Positions 47,375 through 55,882 of a stretch of 64,000 nucleotides of DNA are shown in pieces. The translations under genes and the position numbers were made by a program. Origin of the DNA: Betaproteobacteria bacterium TMED22 (lineage in GTDB: Bacteria; Pseudomonadota; Gammaproteobacteria; Burkholderiales; Eutrophovitaceae); the NCBI GenBank assembly GCA_002167745.1, contig NHCB01000015.1, forward strand, positions 105,726-169,725, read 5' to 3'. A model generated the notes under the pieces. The model saw only the letters and a program-made list of their open reading frames with translations. It made no database searches and was not told the origin of the DNA. Each line of letters begins with the position of its first letter. The stretch's first letter is position 1.

Positions 47375-48116
47375 TAGATGTGCCTAAATAAGCCTCTTGG
47401 ACTCGAGGGCTTGAGCGAACGACGGCAGGTTTATCACTTTCAATAATCTCGCCATTTTGCATCACTGTTAGCGTATCAGCTAACGCAAACACTGCGTCCA
47501 TATCATGCTCTACCAATATAACTGCAAAGTCTGATCGGATTCTCTGAAGCAGCGCTATCATGTTTAAAGACTCTTCCGCACCCATACCAGCTAGAGGCTC
47601 ATCTAACAGTAATACCTTTGGGTCAGTTGCTAATGCTAATGCGATTTCGATCTGTCTCTGTTCTCCGTGAGATAGCTCACTGGCCTTCTTATATGAAAGT
47701 GAATCCAGCTGCAATCTTTCTATCACACGCCTAGACCCACTTTCGACATCAGGATAAGCATTAACGCTTCTCATAAATTGCATAGACATATCGAGACGAG
47801 ACTGAACGGCAATGTTGCAGTTCTCAAGGACGCTTAGACTGGGATAAATATTAGTGCGCTGATAACTACGGCCTACTCCCAGAAGACTCATCTTTGTAGA
47901 CCCATATCCAGTGACGTCGACCCCATCAACCACTATTTTTCCTTCAGTCGGCCGTAACTCCCCCGACAATAAGTTCATCAAGGTACTTTTACCGGCACCG
48001 TTAGGACCTATAACAGCATGAATATGCCCTCGCTCGCAGGACAGGGAAACTTTCGAGACAGCGGTTAATCCAGAGAATTTTTTTGTCAGCCCTCGAGCCT
48101 CAATTAGCGCCCCCAC
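47364..48116 (-). CDS. livG: Branched-chain-type ABC transporter ATPase LivG (benzoate uptake)
   Basis: A 250-residue ABC ATPase: Walker A GPNGAGKSTLMNLL, GVGRSYQRTNIYPSLSVLEN, signature LSHGEQRQIEIALA, Walker B LLLDEPLAGMG and the LivG-type C-terminus PRVQEAYLG. The GTG at 48116, immediately after the livM stop and preceded by AAAGGATC, gives the family length. Longer in-frame starts (to 48191) lie inside livM and are not needed. It overlaps livF and is translationally linked to livM. Confidence 0.9.
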   Translation of the reverse strand: MGALIEARGLTKKFSGLTAVSKVSLSCERGHIHAVIGPNGAGKSTLMNLLSGELRPTEGKIVVDGVDVTGYGSTKMSLLGVGRSYQRTNIYPSLSVLENCNIAVQSRLDMSMQFMRSVNAYPDVESGSRRVIERLQLDSLSYKKASELSHGEQRQIEIALALATDPKVLLLDEPLAGMGAEESLNMIALLQRIRSDFAVILVEHDMDAVFALADTLTVMQNGEIIESDKPAVVRSSPRVQEAYLGTSIDA

Positions 48117-48117
48117 C

Positions 48118-49062
48118 TTAAGATCCTTTTTTAAAAAACTTAAATCCAACCAATCCATGTGGAAAGAAAAGTGCAACAAGAACAATGGCAACCCCAGTCA
48201 AGAGCTGCCAATGTTTGGTGACCATTTGAAAGCCTTCCTCAACGAGCATTAGGGTCGTGGTCCCAATCACCGGTCCAAGTATTGCGCCTTTACCCCCTAA
48301 AATTACCATCATCAGCGCGTGCCCTGATACATGCCAACCAACCATTTCGGGATTAACAACTCCAAACTGAACTGCAGACAAAAACCCGCTTACAGCGGCG
48401 ATCATACTCGCGATCACAAAACACACTAATTTAAATTTATAAGTATTGTAACCAAGCGCCTTAGTTCTATGCTCATTAACACAAATACCTGCTAGTACCC
48501 GGCCAAATGGAGAATGAATTATTGCTCTAATAACTATTAGCACTATAACTGCTGTGATCAGGGCTAGATAATAAAAGTGAACCACATTCGCCAGATCAAG
48601 CTGCCACCAGTCAAAAAAGCTTACGTCAGGTCGACTATTGATATACATACCATCCGAGCCGCCTGCCAAATCCGTATCATGTAAAAAATAGAACAGCATT
48701 TCACCTAGCGCCAATGTAGACATGATGAAAAATATACCTTTAGTGCGCAGAACCAGCGCTCCGAAAATTACACCAAGCACACCCGTACAAAGGATACTGG
48801 CAAGCAGTGCAACAAAAAAGTTCATAGCTGAGTCCACAGGACTCAAAAGTGCCAAAACGTATCCTGAGAATCCGAAAAATGCAGCATGACCAAGACTAAC
48901 TAAGCCTGTAAAACCTACTAATAGATTTAAGCTACTCACAAACACAATCATTATTAGGATCTTCGAAGCAAATTGTATATAGAACCGATCGCCCCAAAAT
49001 GGAAGTAGAAGCAGCGCAAGGAAAATTAATCCAAAAAAAAGTTTTCGAAGTATAGCCCTCAA
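48118..49062 (-). CDS. livM: Branched-chain-type ABC transporter permease LivM
   Basis: A 314-residue permease with about nine to ten hydrophobic helices and the LivM landmarks GLVSLGHAAFFGFSGYVLA, RTKGIFFIMSTLALGEM and GGKGAILGPVIGT. The start is TTG directly after the livH stop with AGGAG about eight bases upstream. A five-residue basic tail (FKFFKKGS) precedes livG. It pairs with LivH to form the membrane pore. Confidence 0.92.
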   Translation of the reverse strand: MRAILRKLFFGLIFLALLLLPFWGDRFYIQFASKILIMIVFVSSLNLLVGFTGLVSLGHAAFFGFSGYVLALLSPVDSAMNFFVALLASILCTGVLGVIFGALVLRTKGIFFIMSTLALGEMLFYFLHDTDLAGGSDGMYINSRPDVSFFDWWQLDLANVVHFYYLALITAVIVLIVIRAIIHSPFGRVLAGICVNEHRTKALGYNTYKFKLVCFVIASMIAAVSGFLSAVQFGVVNPEMVGWHVSGHALMMVILGGKGAILGPVIGTTTLMLVEEGFQMVTKHWQLLTGVAIVLVALFFPHGLVGFKFFKKGS

Positions 49063-49959
49063 TTAATACTCCTTACCAAATATACCTTGAGGACGAAAGA
49101 TCAATATCAAGGCCATAAGTGCGAAGATACTCATGCCAGCCATTTCAGGAAAAATATTTATTCCGAAAATATCGAGACTCATTACCTTACCAAAGGTATC
49201 AATCAAACCAACCAGCAAGGCCGCAACCATCGCCCCCTTAATTGAACCTAGGCCGCCAATTACAACAACTACGAAACTGACAATTAACACCTGACTTCCC
49301 ATTCCCGGAAATACGGAGGATATCGGCGCCGATATCATTCCTGAAAAAGCAGCAAGTGACACTCCGAGAGCGAATATAAATCTATAAACCAGTCCAATAT
49401 TTATGCCCAACGCTTTCGTCATTTCCCGGTCAGACTCGCCAGCCCTGATCATCATACCCAAGCGGGTGTGTTGTATGCCGAAGTACATCAAAATAGCAAT
49501 AACAACACAAACTCCCGAAAGCCATAGTCGATAAATAGGATAAGCTAAATTTTCAGTTAATTGGATTGATCCATCCAATAATGCTGGGATAGCAACACTA
49601 TGCACATCATCACCCCATATAACACTCCGCAACTCAGAAAAAATCAGTATCAAACCATAAGTAACCAGTACTTGCTGCAGGTGGTCTCGATCGTACAAGA
49701 ACCGAATGAACATCCATTCGAGAACTAATCCTAGAAGAAATGCAGCCGCTACTCCAACAAACAACCCAAACCAAAAATTTTCTAACCACCCCATCAATGA
49801 CCAGGCTAGGTAAGCACCGATCATATAAAAACTGCCATGAGCAATATTAATTACGCCCATAATGCCGAAAATTAGCGTTAAACCACTGGCCACCAGAAAC
49901 AACAATAAACCGTATTGAATACCGTTCATGGCTTGAATAAAAATTGCGAATGCGTCCAT
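49063..49959 (-). CDS. livH: Branched-chain-type ABC transporter permease LivH
   Basis: A 298-residue permease with eight or so helices and the LivH motifs FGIMGVINIAHGSFYMIGAY, MIRAGESDREMTKALGIN and VVVIGGLGSIKGAMVAALLVGL. It abuts livM with no gap and starts eight bases after the carboxyltransferase-like gene stop, so the whole set should be one transcript. Confidence 0.93.
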   Translation of the reverse strand: MDAFAIFIQAMNGIQYGLLLFLVASGLTLIFGIMGVINIAHGSFYMIGAYLAWSLMGWLENFWFGLFVGVAAAFLLGLVLEWMFIRFLYDRDHLQQVLVTYGLILIFSELRSVIWGDDVHSVAIPALLDGSIQLTENLAYPIYRLWLSGVCVVIAILMYFGIQHTRLGMMIRAGESDREMTKALGINIGLVYRFIFALGVSLAAFSGMISAPISSVFPGMGSQVLIVSFVVVVIGGLGSIKGAMVAALLVGLIDTFGKVMSLDIFGINIFPEMAGMSIFALMALILIFRPQGIFGKEY

Positions 49960-49967
49960 TTTTGGTC

Positions 49968-51236
49968 TTAGCTCATAACACTTGAGAGATCGTCAATAAT
50001 ATTGTCGACCACTTGTGCCGTAACCAACTGATTCACACCAATCAGTTCGTCATCTTTCCAGTGCATGAGATCGAGCGCCGATGACGGCAAAACTTGAATT
50101 GAGCCCGTTTTCAACATACTCACCTCAGACGCCGCCGCAGATAGTGCCGCAAAAATTCCACCACCCGTGGGCCTTAGTACGACTACATGCACATGAGCAC
50201 CTTTCGCATGTTTCTGTCTCAAGCATATCGCTAAAGTTGAGAGATACTCTGACAAAAGTAAACGCTCGTCGCTTAAATTAGGTGAATGACTCGAGCAAGC
50301 GATAAGAATTTTTATGCTCAACACAGAATTTGACAAAGCATTAATCGCAGACGTTAAATCAAGAATAGCTTCAGCATCAGCGAAATAATCGGCGGCCAAA
50401 GCGTAAACCGCCATCCCCTCATCAATATGATTATTTAACACTAATAGCGTCGACTTACCGGACCAATTGGTCAGACCACCAATTTCATCGAAATTGATCA
50501 TAGGGTGAGTGGTTTTTTCATTGTGCTGGCGCTCGGAACGGACTAACCTTTTGTCGGGAAATCTATGCTTCAGTTCGTTTAAAAAACTAATATTTGACAT
50601 GGTCAACTTTTGCCTAGATGACAAAAAACGATACATGCCTAACTGATACGCCTTTTCATCGTCGTCTATCAACTGAAACCTGCTTGATGTTTTAGCACGA
50701 GCCACTCCGCTTAATACACCCTGGATATCATCGAGCGTTACGGAATCGTGGTCAAAATCTTTATTCAGCGCTTTGATTAATTTAGGGCCAGACATTGCAA
50801 TCTGTGAACCAGCATTTACTAATACCATGTCGCTGATTGCCGCCAGCATACTACCGCCACCGTAACAATGCCTCATGACCAAAGATAACACCGGAAGTCC
50901 ATCCAATTTAGCCTCAAGCAATTCTCTGTAAAGGAACCTAAAAGCTGCCAAACTCTTAGCGCCTTCCGTGACTCGAACTCCACCTGTGTTAAGTAGCATA
51001 ACCAATGGAAACTTCGATTTTTTAGCTATTCTTATTGCTGCTCGCAGCTGGCCCGCTTCGCGGACGCCAATTGAGCCACCGTAAAGGCTAAAATCGAATC
51101 CTATGACCACTACATTAATCTCTCCTAGAGCGCCTCGAGCAACACGTAGATCTCCTGGAAAATCACATTCAATTTCTATTAGCTCATTAAAAAGCAGCTT
51201 TAACTGTTGATCCAGATCAAGTTGAGACAAACGCAT
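49968..51236 (-). CDS. Fused carboxyltransferase-like protein (malonate decarboxylase beta/gamma type)
   Basis: A 422-residue protein made of two crotonase-fold carboxyltransferase halves. The first, about residues 1-230, has FDFSLYGGSIGVREAGQLR, NTGGVRVTEGAKS and the oxyanion-type HCYGGGSMLAAISD and IAMSGPKLI. The second, about 250-422, has TLLVLNNHIDEGMAVYALA and RPTGGGIFAALSAAASEVSM. Each half matches the layout of malonate decarboxylase MdcD and MdcE, and of AccD/AccA. No acyl-carrier, CoA-transferase or biotin subunit gene is in the window. It sits between the ABC receptor and permease genes of the benzoate operon. The substrate is unknown. Confidence 0.75.
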   Translation of the reverse strand: MRLSQLDLDQQLKLLFNELIEIECDFPGDLRVARGALGEINVVVIGFDFSLYGGSIGVREAGQLRAAIRIAKKSKFPLVMLLNTGGVRVTEGAKSLAAFRFLYRELLEAKLDGLPVLSLVMRHCYGGGSMLAAISDMVLVNAGSQIAMSGPKLIKALNKDFDHDSVTLDDIQGVLSGVARAKTSSRFQLIDDDEKAYQLGMYRFLSSRQKLTMSNISFLNELKHRFPDKRLVRSERQHNEKTTHPMINFDEIGGLTNWSGKSTLLVLNNHIDEGMAVYALAADYFADAEAILDLTSAINALSNSVLSIKILIACSSHSPNLSDERLLLSEYLSTLAICLRQKHAKGAHVHVVVLRPTGGGIFAALSAAASEVSMLKTGSIQVLPSSALDLMHWKDDELIGVNQLVTAQVVDNIIDDLSSVMS

Positions 51237-51256
51237 ATCGATGTCTAAAAACGAAA

Positions 51257-51286
51257 CTTAGTTAACTAAGACGCGACAGCATCGCG
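51257..51286 (-). terminator. Two adjacent inverted repeats after the receptor gene
   Basis: CTTAGTTAACTAAG is a perfect 14-base palindrome (51257-51270); immediately beside it CGCGA and TCGCG pair over a five-base loop (51272-51286). They lie in the 117-base gap between the ABC receptor and the carboxyltransferase-like gene, without a long U-run. They may lower downstream expression or stabilise the receptor mRNA; a regulator site is the alternative. Confidence 0.35.
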
Positions 51287-51353
51287 ATTAACTGTCAATC
51301 GCCTAAGGGGTATATTAATAATTTTCTCTAACATCCCAGTGGTCTCGTTAGGA

Positions 51354-52535
51354 TTAAAGATCACATCCTGAGGCTGGATCTTCTAAACCTTCCCACGCTG
51401 TGCCCACTACATTATTAATTCCGTTTTCCACTCTGACTGTATAGAAGTTTTGAATGGGATTATGGGCTCGGGACATTATCCAGGATCCGCGCGGACTATC
51501 AATTTCTGCCCCCTCCATAGCGCTGATTGCCTCAGCTTTCAGAGATAAATCACCGGATGTCTCCTGTAGTGCTTTTATCAATAATAACCCGGCATCATAA
51601 CCTTGAACGGCATAGACGTCTGCTTCTTCACTATAAGCCGCTCTGTAGGCTTTTCGGAAAGCTAGATTTTTAGCATTCTGCAATCCATCAGCATAATGAA
51701 GTGTCGTCGTAATTCCTTCAGCCGACTCGCCCTGAGCTTCAAGAACTCCCTCCGTTAAAAAGCCTGATCCATAAAGTGGTATCGAGGATTTAAGTCCCGC
51801 CGCAGCATAATCTTTGACAAACTTTACGGCGCCACCCCCAGCGAAGAAGCAAGCAACGGCGTCAGGTTTTAGAGAGGCTATTTCCGTGAGAATAGCCTGA
51901 AATTCAACGTTCGGGAAAGGCACGAACAATTCTTTAATAACCTCGCCTCCAGCAGCTTCAAAACCCTCCCTAAATGAGGCAAGTGCCTCTTCTCCGGCAC
52001 CATACTTCCATGTCACAAAAACCGATCTTCTATGCCCTTGCTCCACCATAATACGGCCAAGTGGATGAGTAGGTTGCCAATTAGAGAAAGATGTCCGAAA
52101 TACGTTTGAAGCACACATTGCACCGGTGGCTGCATTCGCACCAGCATTCGGAATAATCACCAAAGACCCGGTTTCGCGAGCAACTTTTATCATACCCATA
52201 GCAACACCGGAATGGACGGTACCAATAACGACGTCAACATTATCTCTAGTCATAATCTTATTCGCGTTATCGGTCGCCTTCGCCGGATTTGATTCATCAT
52301 CTACCGTGAAAAACTCAATGGTTTTTCCAAATGGACTATCTCCCAGCTCACTCAAGGCCAACTTAAATCCATTCTCAATCGCCATCCCAAGCTTCGCGTA
52401 AGTTCCCGTATAAGGCAACATAAAACCTATGCGAATTGCATCATTATTTTTACTGCAACCAGCTAGCGATAAAAACGACAATCCAGCCAAAGCTGAAGTG
52501 CCAGCCAGAAATTGACGACGATTAGTGTTAAACAT
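51354..52535 (-). CDS. ABC transporter periplasmic receptor (LivK-like, Tat lipoprotein signal)
   Basis: A 393-residue type I periplasmic binding protein, LivK/Peripla_BP_6 family. The N-terminus NRRQFLAGTSALAGLSFLSLAGC has a twin-arginine motif followed by a lipobox cysteine. The mature protein shows IRIGFMLPYTGTYAKLG, VDVVIGTVHSGVAMGM and PDAVACFFAGGGAVKFVKDY. In benzoate operons such receptors bind aromatic acids, so benzoate is likely. Its stop is followed by the two inverted repeats before the next gene. Confidence 0.9.
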   Translation of the reverse strand: MFNTNRRQFLAGTSALAGLSFLSLAGCSKNNDAIRIGFMLPYTGTYAKLGMAIENGFKLALSELGDSPFGKTIEFFTVDDESNPAKATDNANKIMTRDNVDVVIGTVHSGVAMGMIKVARETGSLVIIPNAGANAATGAMCASNVFRTSFSNWQPTHPLGRIMVEQGHRRSVFVTWKYGAGEEALASFREGFEAAGGEVIKELFVPFPNVEFQAILTEIASLKPDAVACFFAGGGAVKFVKDYAAAGLKSSIPLYGSGFLTEGVLEAQGESAEGITTTLHYADGLQNAKNLAFRKAYRAAYSEEADVYAVQGYDAGLLLIKALQETSGDLSLKAEAISAMEGAEIDSPRGSWIMSRAHNPIQNFYTVRVENGINNVVGTAWEGLEDPASGCDL

Positions 52536-52567
52536 CCTGTTCCCCTTTAAACTTTTTTATCATTTTT

Positions 52568-54175
52568 TTACGTTCTCTGCCGTAACTTGAACCGTTGAAT
52601 TTTACCCGTCGCTGTTTTAGGCAACTCATCGACAAACTCAATCCACCTTGGATATTTAAACGGTGCAAGCTTGGATTTAACATACTCTTTTAAATCTTCT
52701 ACCAATTCGGAAGATGCCTGAGATGAATCCACCAGCACCACATACGCTCGTGGCTTTATAAGTTTATCCTCATCTTCATCGCCCACTACTGCAGCCTCAA
52801 GAACCGCAGCATGTGATACCAGAACTCCCTCCACTTCGAAAGGGGAAACGTACAACCCGCTCACCTTGAGCATATCGTCTGATCGTCCACCATAAGTATA
52901 AAACCCTTGCGCATCTACACTATACTTATCTCCGGCACGGGTCCACTCACCACAAAACGTTTCTCGCGACTTTTGTCTTTGGTTCCAGTACAAGTTTGCT
53001 GCTGAAGGCCCTTTAATCTGGAGCTCTCCCAGCTCGCCTGTAGGAACGTCCTGTCCATTTTCATCAACTAATCGTATTTCGTATCCTGGTACGGGCTTGC
53101 CCGTACTGCCATATTGACAATCCCCCGGTCGGTTTGACAAAAATATATGCAACATTTCAGTGGAACCGATACCGTCCAATATTTCGCTACCGAAGTGTGA
53201 TGTCCATCGCTTTCCGATTTCTGCAGGTAGTGCCTCGCCGGCAGAAGTCGCCACTCGAATCGAGACCTCAGAGCGATTGGGCAAATGATCACTTGCTAGC
53301 ATCGCTCCGAATAAAGTAGGAACACCATAAAATATAGTGGGTTGATGCTCTTTCAATCTCTTAAATACCGAATCAGGTGTAGGTCTCTCTGCCATTAAGA
53401 CAGTCGTTGCTCCAACCGATAGAGGAAATGTAAGTCCATTTCCCAATCCATATGCGAAAAATAATTTAGCAGCAGAAAAGACGACATCAGTTTCTTTGAT
53501 ACCTAAAACTGGCTTAGCATAAAGTTCGGCTGTGTGCGCTAAGCTGGAGTGGACGTGAATCGTGCCCTTTGGAGCTCCTGTTGATCCTGATGAATATAAC
53601 CAAAAACAGCTATCATCACACGAGGTAACAGCAGGGTCGCACTCATCGCTGGCTAGACTTTGAAGCCTTTGTAAGTTGTGATATCCAGATAATTCGTCTC
53701 CCGAGACGATAATATGTTGCAAATATTTTGATTTCGAAATTGCTCTGTCCAGTTTTTCCATCAACGACGATGTAACAATTAGCGCCTTAGCGCGACTATC
53801 TTCCAACATGAACTCATAGTCGTCTGGCGTTAACAAGGTATTCACAGCAATCGGAACAACGCCCACCTTAATGGCTCCAAGGAATACAGCGGGAAAATCA
53901 ACCGTATCCGAATGCACAATCATAATGCGATCTTCTATATTGAGGCCAAGCTTCAAAAAGGCATTACCCGATTGGTTCGCACGTGCTATCAACTCCTCAT
54001 ATGTGTAACGTCCAGCGTCATCAATATAAGCTATTTTCTTGGATCGACCCGCAAGAATATTGCGCTCCAGAAGGTCATGTGCCGCGTTAAATGCTCGAGG
54101 CATATGAATGATAGGAGGACTCGTAGAGTGATCAGACGAATAGCTCTTCAACTTCGTGGTGTCACTTTTCAACAC
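52568..54175 (-). CDS. bclA: Benzoate-CoA ligase
   Basis: Activates benzoate to benzoyl-CoA with ATP and CoA, the entry step of the box pathway. A 535-residue ANL-superfamily enzyme. The phosphate-binding loop is YSSGSTGAPKG (194-204), followed by GIGSTEMLHIFLSNRPG, YGGRSDDMLKVSGLYVSP and the C-terminal catalytic lysine Lys525 in PKTATGKIQRF. The FFAYGLGNGLTFPL and FGAMLAS segments resemble benzoate/4-hydroxybenzoate-CoA ligases. It is 32 bases before the ABC receptor and 47 after the flavodoxin. Confidence 0.93.
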   Translation of the reverse strand: MLKSDTTKLKSYSSDHSTSPPIIHMPRAFNAAHDLLERNILAGRSKKIAYIDDAGRYTYEELIARANQSGNAFLKLGLNIEDRIMIVHSDTVDFPAVFLGAIKVGVVPIAVNTLLTPDDYEFMLEDSRAKALIVTSSLMEKLDRAISKSKYLQHIIVSGDELSGYHNLQRLQSLASDECDPAVTSCDDSCFWLYSSGSTGAPKGTIHVHSSLAHTAELYAKPVLGIKETDVVFSAAKLFFAYGLGNGLTFPLSVGATTVLMAERPTPDSVFKRLKEHQPTIFYGVPTLFGAMLASDHLPNRSEVSIRVATSAGEALPAEIGKRWTSHFGSEILDGIGSTEMLHIFLSNRPGDCQYGSTGKPVPGYEIRLVDENGQDVPTGELGELQIKGPSAANLYWNQRQKSRETFCGEWTRAGDKYSVDAQGFYTYGGRSDDMLKVSGLYVSPFEVEGVLVSHAAVLEAAVVGDEDEDKLIKPRAYVVLVDSSQASSELVEDLKEYVKSKLAPFKYPRWIEFVDELPKTATGKIQRFKLRQRT

Positions 54176-54222
54176 GCTTTATTCTCTTCACTTTGAATTT
54201 AGTTTGGATTTGATCAAGTTAC

Positions 54223-54696
54223 TCACTTTTGGGACCAGACGCTTTCACATAATGTTAACCAACCCTGAGACCAATCAGCGGCCTCCTCCTCTGGCATTGT
54301 GCCAGAGCTGGCATCATGCATTAGTATATCGCCTATTCGGACAGCTCCGCACGAGTTTAAAAGCTCATCAAACCGTTTTCCTCCAAAGCAATATGTTTCA
54401 GCATACGTTCGGTCACCTAGTGCAATGACGCCATAATACATCTTTCGTAAATCGGGCTTTGCATCATCAATAGCCTCGATGAAAGACCTAGCATTATCTG
54501 GAACGTCGCCCTGCCCATAGGTAGACGTACAAATTAAATGAACGTGGTCAGATTCAAATACTTCAGGAGTCAATCGATCCATATCTATCGTCTGCACCGC
54601 GATTCCATCGCCATCGAATCTCAACTCCAACTCTTGTGCAACCAATTGGGCATTGCCGGTCATGGTGCCAATCAAGATTTTGATCTGTTTACTCAT
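54223..54696 (-). CDS. Flavodoxin, probable electron carrier of the box cluster
   Basis: A 157-residue flavodoxin-like protein. FMN binding is indicated by the phosphate loop GTMTGNAQ (residues 10-17), the STYGQGDVPDNARSF loop near the isoalloxazine ring and ALGDRTYAETYCFGGKRFDELL. It resembles MioC/flavodoxins that are not fused to a reductase. The start is the ATG at 54696; twelve earlier codons lie in the promoter region. As the first gene of the box operon it may take the place of BoxA as reductant for BoxB. That role is inferred from position only. Confidence 0.85.
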   Translation of the reverse strand: MSKQIKILIGTMTGNAQLVAQELELRFDGDGIAVQTIDMDRLTPEVFESDHVHLICTSTYGQGDVPDNARSFIEAIDDAKPDLRKMYYGVIALGDRTYAETYCFGGKRFDELLNSCGAVRIGDILMHDASSGTMPEEEAADWSQGWLTLCESVWSQK

Positions 54697-54928
54697 ATAC
54701 CTACCGCCGCTCCAAACACTTACAATTCGCAATATATAATATGCAATATATTACCTATATAGACATATTTGATGATTTATTATACACTTTTATGGAATTT
54801 GTAGTATCATTCATTACTTATCTTTTAAAAAAGCAATATAGTGCAATTAGTAAGGAACTTGACTGCGCCGTCTATGTCTAGGAGTACTGATAGTTTTAAA
54901 AAATTATAACGACGTAGGAAGATTAATT
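54697..54928. promoter_or_regulatory. Divergent box promoter region with GCAATATA repeats
   Basis: This AT-rich spacer separates boxR (plus) from the flavodoxin gene (minus). GCAATATA occurs at 54729, 54743 and 54833, with GCAATTA at 54843. The first pair is 14 bases apart and the second pair ten. Two TGCA cores lie exactly 100 bases apart (54742 and 54842). BoxR/BzdR-type regulators are described as binding TGCA-containing repeats (recalled knowledge), so these are candidate operators. I could not define a firm -35/-10 pair. Confidence 0.5.
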
Positions 54929-55864
54929 ATGCTTGGAACAGCGCATCATACTGGGATCAATCATGGCTCGACTCTGCCAACAAATACACGGGAAACGGCC
55001 AACTCCGAATTCCTGAGCTTAGTCGGATCCAGAGTTAAAAAAATTCGTAAAGAAAAAAAACTGACTAGAAAAGTTTTGTCCGAACATTCAGGGGTATCGG
55101 AGAGGTATCTCGCCTTATTAGAGTCCGGTCAAGGCAATGTATCCATAGCACTTTTACGGCAAGTAGCGCAATCTTTAGACGTCGAACCAGAGATTCTTAT
55201 CTCAAATACTGCTCCAGTGAATTCAGAATCACGCCTGTTACTAGGATTACTGGGGGGCCTAACGAGTTCCGATCGACTAAGACTCAAAAATCAGATACTG
55301 AAAGAACTCCGTAATTCTCCAGTAAGCCGCAGTTATCGGATAGCGCTAATTGGAATGAAAGGGGCGGGAAAAACAACCGTAGGAGAAAGACTCTCGACCA
55401 TCTTAGACATCCCGTTTGTTGAGATTGATAAGGAAATTGAGAAACTTGCAGATGCTCCATTATCTGAAATTTTTATTACCTACGGACAAGAAGGTTATAG
55501 GAATTTAGAGAAAACTTGTCTGGAAAATTTATTACGGAACGGCAGTAACTGTATTATTTCAACCGGCGGAGGCATTGTTCAAGAACCATCGGTTTATGAT
55601 CTCCTTTTATCTACTTGCTACACAGTATGGTTGAAAGCTTCTCCAAAAGAACATATGGACAGAGTCGTTGCACAAGGTGATCTCAGACCCATCGCCGGAA
55701 ACAGTAAAGCTATGGATCAATTAAAAAATATTCTTCTCAAGCGACAATCAAGCTACGAAAAGGCAGATTTAACAGTGACGACTGACGGGAAAGCCCCCGG
55801 AATTATTGCTAGTCAAATTCTTGCGGATCGAACGCTTCGAAAGTTAATACAGCACACAAATTAA
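54929..55864 (+). CDS. boxR: BoxR-type regulator (XRE domain fused to shikimate kinase-like domain)
   Basis: BoxR controls aerobic benzoate genes, with benzoyl-CoA as the inducer. The 311-residue protein has an XRE helix-turn-helix (about residues 31-90: GSRVKKIRKEKKLTRKVLSEHSGVSERYL) fused to a shikimate kinase-like domain (about 130-311) with Walker A GMKGAGKTTVG (142-152), the DKEIEK segment and the GGGIVQEP loop. This fusion defines the BoxR/BzdR family. AGGAAG precedes the start. boxC begins 18 bases after its stop. Confidence 0.94.
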   Translation: MLGTAHHTGINHGSTLPTNTRETANSEFLSLVGSRVKKIRKEKKLTRKVLSEHSGVSERYLALLESGQGNVSIALLRQVAQSLDVEPEILISNTAPVNSESRLLLGLLGGLTSSDRLRLKNQILKELRNSPVSRSYRIALIGMKGAGKTTVGERLSTILDIPFVEIDKEIEKLADAPLSEIFITYGQEGYRNLEKTCLENLLRNGSNCIISTGGGIVQEPSVYDLLLSTCYTVWLKASPKEHMDRVVAQGDLRPIAGNSKAMDQLKNILLKRQSSYEKADLTVTTDGKAPGIIASQILADRTLRKLIQHTN

Positions 55865-55882
55865 ACCGGACACTTAACAACC

